The translations under genes and the position numbers were made by a program. A stretch of DNA of 8,192 bases, from contig JAGCRJ010000291.1 of assembly GCA_017964745.1 (NCBI GenBank), positions 1-8,192 on the forward strand. Reading direction: 5' to 3'. Positions 1-6,720 of this stretch are shown here, in pieces. Numbering within the stretch: position 1 is the first letter of the stretch; each line of letters begins with the position of its first letter. The notes below the pieces were generated by a model. That model worked only from the letters and a program-made list of their open reading frames with translations. It did no database searches and had not been told where the DNA came from. The DNA comes from Lachnospiraceae bacterium (GTDB taxonomy: Bacteria; Bacillota; Clostridia; Lachnospirales; Lachnospiraceae).

Positions 1-761
1 AGATACTTGACGAAGTAAGACTCTATCTGGAAAAGTACTACGAGGAACCTGAAGAGTTATTATACGATGTTTGTTCTCAGCCCGACGGAGTCGGACTTGA
101 AGAGGATGCATACCCTGACGAAGCTTTTGAAACGGCTGACGAAGAATGCGTATCATTTGAGTCCGAAGAGGCTCCCCGGGAGAAAAGAAAAAAGCCGGGC
201 CTGTTCGGGATAAAGAAGACAGGCGCAGCAAGGGAGTCCGCACCGGCCGCATCTGGCAGCGCCTTTATGGGCGCGGCGGCGAAAACTTCCGGATCTGCGA
301 ATGCCATGCAGATGTCTGCTTCTGATATGAAGCCGATGGCTTTTGCCTCTATGGCCACAGCCGACTCAGCACCTGCATTTAAGCCGGGGCGAAAGCTCGA
401 TGATGTCATCGGTGATCTGGATAAGTCATTCATGGAGCTTGTCTGGGAATTTGCAGACAGGAAGGGCATCACGGAGCCCGAGCTTCAGAAAAAAGCAGGC
501 ATAGACAGAAAGGCATATTCAAAGCTCAAATGCGGAACCACCAAGAATCCGAGCAAATCCACGGCACTTGCGATAGCAATCGCACTGGAACTGAATCTTG
601 ATGATACGAAGGATCTTCTTTCAAGAGCGGGACTTGCACTTTCGCCCTGCAGCAGGCAGGATCTTATAGTACGTTACTTCATTGAGAAGGAAAACTATGA
701 CATGTTCGTCATAAATTTCACTCTGGATGAATACGGAGAGCCACCTCTCGGATCGCATTAA
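1..761 (+). CDS. C-terminal part of an HTH-domain protein, probably a macro-domain/HTH fusion (5' end outside the window)
   Basis: The reading frame is open from base 3 to the TAA at 759-761, so the gene begins upstream. The visible 252 residues fall into three parts. The first is an acidic helix-rich stretch (ILDEVRLYLEKYYEEPEELL). The second is a low-complexity Lys/Ala/Ser/Pro linker, about nt 170-390. The third is a folded C-terminal domain of about 120 residues (nt 390-758) with a helix-turn-helix-like core (GITEPELQKKAGIDRKAYSK, then NPSKSTALAIAIALELNLDD), like the Xre/lambda-repressor fold. From memory, Firmicutes proteins with this C-terminus, including the pattern of a late 'LIVRYFIEKENYDMFVIN', often start with a macro domain of the Appr-1''-p processing type, and the first visible helix resembles the last helix of such a domain. 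That half is not in the window, so the macro assignment is inference. An internal ATG at 267 lies in the linker and is unlikely to be the real start. The function is probably ADP-ribose-linked or regulatory, but unproven. Confidence 0.6.
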   Translation, partial: ILDEVRLYLEKYYEEPEELLYDVCSQPDGVGLEEDAYPDEAFETADEECVSFESEEAPREKRKKPGLFGIKKTGAARESAPAASGSAFMGAAAKTSGSANAMQMSASDMKPMAFASMATADSAPAFKPGRKLDDVIGDLDKSFMELVWEFADRKGITEPELQKKAGIDRKAYSKLKCGTTKNPSKSTALAIAIALELNLDDTKDLLSRAGLALSPCSRQDLIVRYFIEKENYDMFVINFTLDEYGEPPLGSH

Positions 762-801
762 AACCGCATAATAAGTATCATTAAAACCATATAATAAGTA
801 T
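757..801. repeat. Tandem 22-bp direct repeat after the HTH gene
   Basis: Two 22-bp copies at 757-778 and 780-801 match at 20 of 22 positions. Both start ATTAAAACC and end ATAATAAGTAT, and they differ only at two central bases (GC versus AT). The first copy overlaps the stop codon of the HTH gene. The second copy contains a perfect TATAAT at 790-795, but no convincing -35 hexamer is seen 16-18 bp upstream. The repeat could be a tandem protein-binding site, a duplicated promoter element or simple slippage. Its role is unknown. Confidence 0.6.
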
Positions 802-808
802 TTCTTTT

Positions 809-862
809 CGGACCCGGAAAATGTCGCCTGACGGTAGACCAACCCGGGTCCGTATTTTATTA
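809..862 (+). terminator. Long hairpin with T-rich tail, probable terminator of the HTH gene (or leader structure of the vWA gene)
   Basis: CGGACCCGG (809-817) pairs perfectly with CCGGGTCCG (844-852). The 26-nt loop can fold again: 823-828 pairs with 833-839 with one G-U pair and one bulged A, closing a TGAC tetraloop. The hairpin is followed by a T-rich run (TATTTTATTA, 853-862), as in an intrinsic terminator, although the long two-part stem and interrupted T-run are atypical. If transcription starts at the TATAAT near 790, the same hairpin would instead lie in the 5' leader of the vWA gene. Confidence 0.5.
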
Positions 863-887
863 GTATTACCTCAGAAACAAAAACACA

Positions 888-907
888 CCGGACATAACAG
901 GGTCCGG
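888..907 (+). other. Small inverted repeat upstream of the vWA gene
   Basis: CCGGAC (888-893) and GTCCGG (902-907) form a 6-bp stem with an 8-nt loop, about 45 bases before the vWA start codon. Its 3' arm contains GGGTCCG (900-906), the same heptamer that closes the larger upstream hairpin (846-852). The 5' arm of the large hairpin could therefore pair with either copy. Its function is unknown. Confidence 0.35.
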
Positions 908-952
908 CAAACAAACTAAAGCTGCTCAGGCGGCGGAAAAGAGGTAAATACT

Positions 953-1621
953 ATGAGAGAAAATTTAACCGAGCTTGTATTCATTCTTGACAGAAGCGGA
1001 TCGATGGGCGGACTTGAAAGCGACACCATAGGCGGATTCAATTCCATGATCTCCAAGCAGAAAAAGGAAGACGGAGAGGCATATGTATCAACCGTGCTGT
1101 TCGACGATAAGGTCGAGACCATCCACGACAGGGTCGAGCTTAAGAAGGTTAAAAAGCTCACTGATGAAGAGTATTTCGTAAGAGGCTGCACCGCACTTCT
1201 TGATGCCGTTGGCGAGACGATCGACCGCATATCGAATATCCACAAGTATGCACGCGAAGAGGACCGTCCGGAGAAGACACTGTTCATCATCACCACCGAC
1301 GGCCTTGAAAATGCCAGCAGGAGATACAGCTTTAAGGATATCAAGCGCCTTATCGAACAGAAGAAGGAGAAGGACCACTGGGAGTTCATATTCCTGGGCG
1401 CCAATATCGATGCGATCGAGACCGCGGGAAATATGGGTATCTCACGTGAGATGGCTGCCGATTACTGCTGCGATGAAGCCGGAATAGCACTCAACTATGA
1501 TGTCCTCGGAAAGGTTGTATCAAAGGCCAGAAAGTGCAAGGGAGCATCCATGGCGGAGGCATTTACCGGTGGCGCATGGAAAGCCGATATCGAGAGCGAT
1601 TATGAAGCCAGAAAAGCATAA
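953..1621 (+). CDS. von Willebrand factor type A (vWA) domain protein
   Basis: This 222-residue protein is essentially a single vWA domain. The metal-ion-dependent adhesion site (MIDAS) is complete: Asp13-x-Ser15-x-Ser17 in 'FILDRSGSM', Thr80 in 'RGCTALLDA' and Asp116 in 'FIITTDG'. It should bind a divalent cation and a protein partner. No signal peptide or membrane segment is seen, so it is probably cytoplasmic, unlike adhesive vWA proteins. The C-terminal 70 residues contain 'WEFIFLGANIDA' and a Cys-Cys pair (172-173), and resemble stand-alone bacterial vWA proteins of the kind found near TerD/stress or ADP-ribose genes. The ATG at 953 is preceded by AGAGGT (940-945) at normal spacing. It follows the HTH gene on the same strand after 191 bp with hairpins, so it is probably a separate transcript. 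The domain call is firm; the biological role is unknown. Confidence 0.9.
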   Translation: MRENLTELVFILDRSGSMGGLESDTIGGFNSMISKQKKEDGEAYVSTVLFDDKVETIHDRVELKKVKKLTDEEYFVRGCTALLDAVGETIDRISNIHKYAREEDRPEKTLFIITTDGLENASRRYSFKDIKRLIEQKKEKDHWEFIFLGANIDAIETAGNMGISREMAADYCCDEAGIALNYDVLGKVVSKARKCKGASMAEAFTGGAWKADIESDYEARKA

Positions 1622-1649
1622 ATATATATAGTAAAATCATATATGCTAA

Positions 1650-1695
1650 CCCCTCTGTTATAAGGTATAATCGGTAACAGAGGGGAATTTTGTTT
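1650..1695 (+). terminator. 11-bp inverted repeat with T-rich tail; likely vWA terminator that also covers the next gene's ribosome binding site
   Basis: CCCCTCTGTTA (1650-1660) and TAACAGAGGGG (1675-1685) form a perfect 11-bp stem with a 14-nt loop, followed by AATTTTGTTT (1686-1695). This looks like an intrinsic terminator 28 bases after the vWA stop codon. The 3' arm contains the only purine-rich ribosome binding site (AGAGGGG) for the ATG at 1696. Any read-through RNA from the vWA gene would hide that site in the stem. Confidence 0.7.
1666..1671 (+). promoter_or_regulatory. Candidate -10 box (TATAAT) inside the hairpin loop
   Basis: A perfect TATAAT lies in the loop of the inverted repeat at 1650-1685. 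Transcription from it would start near 1678, inside the 3' arm, giving a short leader that lacks the 5' arm and so leaves the AGAGGGG ribosome binding site free. No good -35 hexamer or TGn extension is visible upstream, so the promoter call rests on the -10 match and its position only. Confidence 0.4.
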
Positions 1696-2868
1696 ATGTC
1701 TTACTCCGGCGTCGGATTACTCAGTTTAATAGTTCACTTCATTGTAAATTATGAAGCTGTCATTAAGGCGAAAAATACCGCTTCCGCTCCCGCAAGAAGC
1801 AGATATCGTCTTTTTCTTATAAGTGCAATGATCTACTATGTGGTGGATGCCACCTGGGGGATCGCTTATGAAACGAGGATCCTTCCTTTTGTATTTGCAT
1901 TTACCACTCTCTATTTCCTTGCGACAAGCCTTACCGTTATTTTGTGGATGAGATTTATCATCACTTATCTCAACCGCAAAAGTGTTTTGAACAACTTACT
2001 GAAATACGCTGCCGGGAGCATATTCATCTTCCAGGTGCTCACGCTTATCCTGAATCCTTTTGTCCCGGTTTTTTTCAGCTTTGATATCGAAACTGAATAT
2101 CTGCCCGGACCCTGCAGGTTTATATCCCTCGGCATGCAGACCATCCTCTTTTCCGCAATAGCACTTTATACTCTTGCCGTGGCACTCAGAAAGGGAATAT
2201 CCGAGAAGGATAAGCTTCATTATCTTGCGACCGCATTCTCGGGACTGGTCATGACCGTTTTTATAGTCCTGCAGAATGTTTTCCCGATGATGCCGTACTA
2301 TGCGATAGGACTTCTCCTTGCGGGGTGTGTCATTCATACATTCGTCATTGCGGATGAAAAGTGGGACTGGCACAGGGAACTCGGATCGGTCAAGGAAATG
2401 GCTTACCGGGATCCTCTCACCAATGTTAAGAACAAGACCGCGTTCATGGACAGAAAATCCGATATGGATGCCGCTATATCCGAAGGATCGGCAGGGGAAT
2501 TCGGCATTGTCGTATTCGATCTTAATGATCTGAAGAAGGTCAATGATTCGAGAGGGCATGATGCCGGAGATAAATATATCATGGATGCGTGTCATCTGAT
2601 CTGTAACGTATTCAAGCACAGTCCGATCTACCGCATCGGCGGTGATGAATTCGTGGCGCTTCTTGAGGGTGATGATTATGCGGACAGGGAAGAGCTTGTG
2701 AAGCTCTTTGAAGAGGAGATAGATAAGAATGTCCTGTCGGGAGGCGTGGTCATTTCGGAGGGACTTGATATCTTTGCATCAGGCAGTGATGACGATCTCG
2801 ATTCCGTATTTGCGAGAGCGGACAGGAAAATGTACGACCGTAAGAAGGTGCTTAAGTCAAGAAAGTAA
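1696..2868 (+). CDS. Membrane-bound diguanylate cyclase (N-terminal multi-TM sensor, C-terminal GGDEF domain)
   Basis: This predicted 390-residue protein makes cyclic di-GMP from two GTP at the inner face of the membrane. Residues 1-220 contain about seven hydrophobic segments (roughly 5-17, 38-56, 64-92, 103-123, 142-164, 177-196 and 201-219). They form a sensor with no recognised ligand domain. The GGDEF domain follows from about 232, with 'YRDPLTNVKNK' (237-247), the metal-binding Asp in 'VVFDLNDLKKVND' (Asp275), 'GHDAGD' (287-292), the intact GGDEF signature (315-319) and a terminal 'ARADRKMYDRKK'. The allosteric I-site RxxD, expected five residues before GGDEF, is absent (FKHS, 306-309), so product inhibition at that site is not expected. 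ATG 1696 is chosen because AGAGGGG (1679-1685) lies 10 bases upstream; an in-frame TTG at 1690 would be only 4 bases from it. No EAL or HD-GYP domain is present. It may be co-transcribed with the next two genes. Confidence 0.93.
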   Translation: MSYSGVGLLSLIVHFIVNYEAVIKAKNTASAPARSRYRLFLISAMIYYVVDATWGIAYETRILPFVFAFTTLYFLATSLTVILWMRFIITYLNRKSVLNNLLKYAAGSIFIFQVLTLILNPFVPVFFSFDIETEYLPGPCRFISLGMQTILFSAIALYTLAVALRKGISEKDKLHYLATAFSGLVMTVFIVLQNVFPMMPYYAIGLLLAGCVIHTFVIADEKWDWHRELGSVKEMAYRDPLTNVKNKTAFMDRKSDMDAAISEGSAGEFGIVVFDLNDLKKVNDSRGHDAGDKYIMDACHLICNVFKHSPIYRIGGDEFVALLEGDDYADREELVKLFEEEIDKNVLSGGVVISEGLDIFASGSDDDLDSVFARADRKMYDRKKVLKSRK

Positions 2869-2911
2869 AAAGCATCTGAACATATATCGGAGAGTTTGAA
2901 GAGGACGGCAT

Positions 2912-3163
2912 ATGGGACTGTTTAAAACGAAATATGAAAGAGAGCTGGATATGATCATGACGAGACTCGAAATGAACATGTCCAACAATTACAAGGACAA
3001 TGCACAGATGAACCTTAAGGAACTTGAGGAAGCCTTCACAAGAATGAAGGATGCGGGGCAGATCAAAGGGGCATCCCTTGATAAATATGATAAGATAATA
3101 AACGGTTATATTGAAAAGCTGAAAGGCTATTCACATAAGGATCAAAAGCCGTACTGGCATTAA
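2912..3163 (+). CDS. Conserved small helical protein of unknown function
   Basis: This 83-residue hydrophilic protein is predicted to be almost wholly alpha-helical, with no membrane segment or signal. Notable parts are the N-terminal 'MGLFKTKYERELD', a central 'NNYKDNAQMNLKELEEAF' and the terminal 'LKGYSHKDQKPYWH'. Similar short proteins seem familiar from Lachnospiraceae genomes, but no function is known to me. GAGGAC (2901-2906) precedes the ATG at suitable spacing. It lies 43 bp after the diguanylate cyclase and 21 bp before the flavin-type protein, with no hairpin in either gap, which suggests one transcript. Confidence 0.75.
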   Translation: MGLFKTKYERELDMIMTRLEMNMSNNYKDNAQMNLKELEEAFTRMKDAGQIKGASLDKYDKIINGYIEKLKGYSHKDQKPYWH

Positions 3164-3184
3164 TTTTTTCAAGGAGGTTTTCAG

Positions 3185-3577
3185 ATGGAAAGAGTAGTTA
3201 AATTCTTAAAGGAAGCGGGAACTTATTATCTCGCAACTGTTGACGGAGATCAGGCAAGAGTAAGACCCTTCGGAACCGTCAATGTATTTGAGGGAAAGGT
3301 TTATATCCAGACCGGCAAGGTCAAGGATGTATCGAAGCAGATACATGCCAATCCAAAGGTTGAGATCTGTGCATTCATGAACGGCGAGTGGCTGAGAGTC
3401 GCAGGAAAGCTCGTTGAGGATGACAGAAGAGAGGCACGCCAGTCAATGCTGGATGCTTATCCCAATCTTCAGGCTATGTACTCGGCAGACGACGGCAACA
3501 CCGAAGTATTCTACTTCGAGGATGCCACCGCTACCTTCAGTTCATTCACCGGTGCTCCCGAGACCGTAAAGTTCTGA
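3185..3577 (+). CDS. Pyridoxamine 5'-phosphate oxidase-like (split-barrel) flavin-binding protein
   Basis: This 130-residue protein has the small split-barrel fold pattern: 'MERVVKFLKEAGTYYLATVDGDQARVRPFG' at residues 1-30, then 'VYIQTGKVKDVSKQIHANPKVEICAF' and 'EWLRVAGKLVEDD'. These are typical of single-domain FMN-binding proteins in the pyridoxamine-phosphate-oxidase superfamily, usually dimeric and often annotated as nitroimidazole-resistance-like or general stress proteins. True vitamin B6 synthesis (PdxH) is unlikely, because the protein is shorter and lacks the PdxH C-terminal region. It has a very strong ribosome binding site, AAGGAGGT (3171-3178). Its TGA stop (3575-3577) touches the stop of the opposing GH127 gene. 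The substrate is unknown. Confidence 0.9.
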   Translation: MERVVKFLKEAGTYYLATVDGDQARVRPFGTVNVFEGKVYIQTGKVKDVSKQIHANPKVEICAFMNGEWLRVAGKLVEDDRREARQSMLDAYPNLQAMYSADDGNTEVFYFEDATATFSSFTGAPETVKF

Positions 3578-5581
3578 TCAGATATTTATATAGACACTCA
3601 TTTCATTCTCTCCCCGGTTTGCCCACAGATAATATGGGATAAGCCGGAGGGAGATTTCTTTTTCTTCAAAGGATGAGAATTCGCCGTACAGTTCACCGAA
3701 GGGCCTAGGTGCGGAGACGGACGGTATGATACGTTTTGCATCTGCCTTAAGGGTGACGACATCGTAACCGAATTCACCGCTCATCTCTTCGGTAAACGAT
3801 ACGTTTTTATCTATTCTTATCTGTCTGAGCTTGTCACCGTTATCGACCCCTTCCATACAGTAGACGATGGGACCCCTTGTCACCGCGACTTTAAGATTAT
3901 CCTCGGCCACCCTGCTGTCCGCTGCCATAAGGCGGGGGATCATGTCAAAGGAAATATCTATAGCCGCACTCTCAGAGAACTCTCCTAAATAGATATATCC
4001 GTCTTTTTCTTCTTTTTCCGATGCACCTGTCACATCAAGTCTGTATTTGCCGTTTGTCCATCCGGGGATCCTAAGCGCCAGTCTGAATCCGGAGCCTTTT
4101 GCACCGTTCACCGCGATCTTCACATTCCCGTTATTGGGAAATCCCGATTCCATGCTGACAGATACGAGCTTGCCGTTTACGGCCTTGGTCGTATCTGAAC
4201 CGACATAGAGATGTGTGTAGAGTGTATTCTCATCTTCGGTATAGATGTATCTTCCGAGTGAGGTGATGAGTCTTGCGATGTTCGGAGGGCAGCAGGCGCA
4301 GCCGAACCATTTCTGTCTGACCGGCTTTACGTGGGTCTTTCGCTCGTCCTTTTTGCAGTTTTCCGGTATCACATCGAGAGGATTTACATAGAAGAAACTT
4401 TTTCCGTCGAGAGCCATTCCGCTCAGGACGGTATTGAAGAGCGCAAGTTCCATTACATCCGCATATTTTGAATCCGCTTTTATACGGAGCATTCTCTCCG
4501 CAAAGAATACGAGTCCGATAGCCGCGCATGTTTCGGAGTATGCAGTATCGTTTGGAAGGTCGTAGGGAAGTGAGAAGCTTTCGCCGAGATGCGTCGCACC
4601 TATTCCTCCCGTGATATACATCTTGGTGTTTACGATGCTGTCGAAGAGCTTTTCGCATGCGTTAAGAAGAGCCGCATCGCCCGTGAGCCTTGCCATATCC
4701 GCCATTCCGCTGTAGAGATATACGGCTCTTACGGCGTGTCCGACCGCTTCGGTCTGCTCCCTTACGGGAATATGCGCCTGATGATAGTAGTCGGGCTTTC
4801 CCTTCATGTCGGGATGCTCTTTCTCGAAATAGTTCGGTTCTTTTCCTCTTTCATTAATGAAATACTCAGCGAGGTTTTTGTATCTTTCTTCACCGGTGAG
4901 GTCATAAAGGGCAAAGAGTGCCATCTCTGCGATCTCATGACCGGGATATCCGTTTATCTTTCCTTCTTCTGTTCCGAAAAGTGATGCGACATAGTCGGCA
5001 TACCTTTCCGCTGTCTTAAGAAGTTTTTCTTTGCCTGTAGCCTGATAATACGAGATCGCTCCTTCGATCAGATGACCGAGACAGTAGAGCTCGTGGTGGT
5101 CTCTGAGGTCGGAAAAGCTCTTATCCATTCCGTTAATTATGTAGTAAGTGTCGAGATAACCGTTCGGAAGCTGGGCGGCGCATACTATATCGATCGCACG
5201 GTCCGCGGTTTCTTCGAGAACGGGATCCGGGCCTGTCATGAGTGCATAGCCTACGGCTTCTATCCATTTGTAGAAATCGCTGTCCTGGAAAACGAATCCG
5301 TAGAATTCGTCTTCCTTTGCATCCTCTCTCTTTTCCGGGAAGACCGCAAAGCCCCTGTATGTGAACCTGGGAGCTTCAAAGGCATCTCCCTTCTTTCTCA
5401 TCTTCTCATTAAGCAGACCCGCGGCCTTGAAATTGTGCATGCAGTAGCTTGCCTCAGCCTCGGGGATGCGGTCGTTTAAGATCTCCCACTGGTAGGGGAT
5501 CACTTCTTTTCTGACAAGAGCCTGTTTGCGGCTCCAGAATTCGTCCCTGATCTCTGTGTTTTTAATGTCTGCGGGTATCAT
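3578..5581 (-). CDS. Glycoside hydrolase family 127 enzyme (beta-L-arabinofuranosidase type, DUF1680)
   Basis: This 667-residue protein is close to the length of the known GH127 enzyme HypBA1. The family removes beta-L-arabinofuranose from plant arabino-oligosaccharides using a zinc-bound cysteine nucleophile. The key residues are visible: Glu334 in 'HLGESF' at the acid/base position; Glu350 and Cys352 in 'NDTAYSETCA'; and Cys430-Cys431 in 'WFGCACCPPN', giving the Glu/Cys/Cys/Cys zinc set and the nucleophile. An alpha/alpha-barrel spans roughly residues 15-435, followed by beta-sandwich domains to the end. No signal peptide is present, so it acts in the cytoplasm on imported sugars. The ATG (CAT at 5579-5581) has a good CCGGAGGAA ribosome binding site. 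It is a lone minus-strand gene with no transporter or other glycosidase beside it. Exact substrate specificity is inferred, since the family also has other activities. Confidence 0.93.
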   Translation of the reverse strand: MIPADIKNTEIRDEFWSRKQALVRKEVIPYQWEILNDRIPEAEASYCMHNFKAAGLLNEKMRKKGDAFEAPRFTYRGFAVFPEKREDAKEDEFYGFVFQDSDFYKWIEAVGYALMTGPDPVLEETADRAIDIVCAAQLPNGYLDTYYIINGMDKSFSDLRDHHELYCLGHLIEGAISYYQATGKEKLLKTAERYADYVASLFGTEEGKINGYPGHEIAEMALFALYDLTGEERYKNLAEYFINERGKEPNYFEKEHPDMKGKPDYYHQAHIPVREQTEAVGHAVRAVYLYSGMADMARLTGDAALLNACEKLFDSIVNTKMYITGGIGATHLGESFSLPYDLPNDTAYSETCAAIGLVFFAERMLRIKADSKYADVMELALFNTVLSGMALDGKSFFYVNPLDVIPENCKKDERKTHVKPVRQKWFGCACCPPNIARLITSLGRYIYTEDENTLYTHLYVGSDTTKAVNGKLVSVSMESGFPNNGNVKIAVNGAKGSGFRLALRIPGWTNGKYRLDVTGASEKEEKDGYIYLGEFSESAAIDISFDMIPRLMAADSRVAEDNLKVAVTRGPIVYCMEGVDNGDKLRQIRIDKNVSFTEEMSGEFGYDVVTLKADAKRIIPSVSAPRPFGELYGEFSSFEEKEISLRLIPYYLWANRGENEMSVYINI

Positions 5582-5624
5582 TGTGTTCCTCCGGATATGT
5601 CCTGACGGACCTGTTACTACCTAT

Positions 5625-5652
5625 ATTATGAATCCTGCCGCATTAAGTTCAA
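5625..5652 (-). promoter_or_regulatory. Candidate promoter of the GH127 gene
   Basis: On the minus strand TTGAAC (complement of 5647-5652) and CATAAT (complement of 5625-5630) are separated by 16 bp. They match the housekeeping -35 and -10 consensus at 4 of 6 and 5 of 6 positions. The expected start point leaves a leader of about 35-40 bases before the GH127 ATG. Confidence 0.5.
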
Positions 5653-5700
5653 GTTTAAATTTAGCGATCATTAAAGGAATACACAAAGTTTTCTTTTTAT

Positions 5701-5727
5701 CCTGCTATAAGAGAAAGTTATAGCGGG
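5701..5727. promoter_or_regulatory. Inverted repeat overlapping an extended -10 element, candidate operator/promoter of the nifB-like operon
   Basis: Bases 5701-5710 and 5718-5727 form a 10-bp inverted repeat with one G-T pair (core GCTATAA / TTATAGC) around a 7-base centre. The left arm contains TGCTATAAG (5703-5711), an extended -10 element for plus-strand transcription starting near 5718, about 85 bases before the NifB start codon. No strong -35 is visible. No T-run follows on either strand, so it is not a terminator. A repressor or activator site controlling the operon is the simplest reading. Confidence 0.4.
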
Positions 5728-5802
5728 GGATAGGAATCGGGTATTAGACAGGGCGGGCATCCGAAAATAAAATGTAAAAAACGCTTGTGAAAGGAAAAAA
5801 CT

Positions 5803-6720
5803 ATGGAAGGAACGGAAAGCAAGAAGGAATTGCCTGAACTGAAAGATCCGTTGGAACATATCAGCAATCTCCATCCCTGCTTTGGGAAGGGGCCGAACCT
5901 GAATAAGGGAAGAATTCATCTTCCGGTGAGTCCGGCTTGCAATATCCAATGTGCTTTCTGTAACAGGACGAGAAATACCTACGAGAACAGACCCGGTGTC
6001 ACGGGCAGTGTCCTGGATCCCAAAGAAGCGGCCGGTGTGGTGGATCAGGCACTTAAGCTCTGTCCCGAGATCACTGTGGCGGGAATTGCGGGCCCCGGAG
6101 ATACTCTTGCGACGGATCATGCGATAAAGACCTTCAAGCTGATCAGGAAGGAACATCCCGAGCTTATCAACTGCCTGAGCACGAACGGATTACTCCTAGA
6201 AAAGAGGGCGAACGCCCTGATCGAGGAAGCGGGTGTGAAGACGATAACGGTCACCGTCAACGCGGTCGACCCCGAAATACTCAAAAACATCTGTCTCTAC
6301 ATTGTAAAGAACGGAAAGACATATTCCGGTGTCAAGGGTGCAAAGATACTGATCGATGCCCAGGAAAAGGGTATCAGAAAAGTAAAGGAGCTGGGAGCGA
6401 CGGTCAAGGTAAACATGGTCCTCTGCCCCGGCATAAATGATCACCACGTTGAAGAGGTGGCAAAGACCGTATCGGAATGGGGCGCGGATTTCATGAACAT
6501 CATCCCGCTGATCCCGCAGCACAAGTTCTCATTCTTAAGAGAGCCCGGATGCAACGAGCTGTATGAAGCAAGGGCAAAGGCAGAGAAATACATAAAAGTA
6601 TTCAAGCATTGTCAGAGATGCAGGGCCGATGCGGTGGGAATACCCGGAAAGCTCGAGCTGTCGGACAAGATCTACGATCTGAAAAAGCTCAATGCACAGA
6701 ATACATTTTCACACGGCTGA
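5803..6720 (+). CDS. nifB: NifB-type radical SAM protein (nitrogenase cofactor precursor synthesis)
   Basis: NifB joins two [4Fe-4S] clusters and inserts a SAM-derived carbide and a sulfur to make NifB-co ([8Fe-9S-C]), the core of nitrogenase M-clusters. This 305-residue protein has the NifB hallmarks in order: 'HPCFGKG' (24-30) with its cluster-binding His and Cys; 'GRIHLPVSPACNIQCAFCNR' (36-55) with the radical SAM cysteines 46, 50 and 53; 'RPGVTGSVL' (63-71); 'GIAGPGD' (94-100); 'CLSTNGL' (124-130); 'TVTVNAVDPEI' (149-159); 'KVNMVLCPGIND' (202-213); 'NIIPLIP' (232-238); and 'HCQRCRADAVG' (269-279) with the C-terminal cluster cysteines 270 and 273. It lacks the fused NifX-like domain of longer NifB proteins; the next gene supplies it. 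ATG 5803 follows GAAAGGA (5789-5795). It is the first gene of a tight operon. Family assignment is firm, but whether it serves true nitrogenase or a nitrogenase-like reductase is open. Confidence 0.9.
   Translation: MEGTESKKELPELKDPLEHISNLHPCFGKGPNLNKGRIHLPVSPACNIQCAFCNRTRNTYENRPGVTGSVLDPKEAAGVVDQALKLCPEITVAGIAGPGDTLATDHAIKTFKLIRKEHPELINCLSTNGLLLEKRANALIEEAGVKTITVTVNAVDPEILKNICLYIVKNGKTYSGVKGAKILIDAQEKGIRKVKELGATVKVNMVLCPGINDHHVEEVAKTVSEWGADFMNIIPLIPQHKFSFLREPGCNELYEARAKAEKYIKVFKHCQRCRADAVGIPGKLELSDKIYDLKKLNAQNTFSHG

Noticed and set aside
267..761. The ATG at 267 as the true start of the HTH protein.
   Set aside because: The same frame is open to the left edge with protein-like sequence, and 267 lies inside a low-complexity linker without a ribosome binding site.
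1690..1695. A TTG start for the diguanylate cyclase, two codons before the ATG.
   Set aside because: It lies only 4 bases from the AGAGGGG site, too close, whereas the ATG at 1696 has suitable spacing.
3185..3577. The flavin-type protein as PdxH, the vitamin B6 oxidase.
   Set aside because: At 130 residues it is too short and lacks the PdxH C-terminal region; only the general split-barrel family is supported.
4230..5479. Long open frames opposite or shifted within the GH127 gene.
   Set aside because: They have no family-like motifs and no ribosome binding sites. They are explained as shadows of the well-supported GH127 gene.
5701..5727. The inverted repeat before the NifB-type gene as an intrinsic terminator.
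   Set aside because: No T-run follows the stem on either strand; the T-rich stretch is on the wrong side for plus-strand termination.
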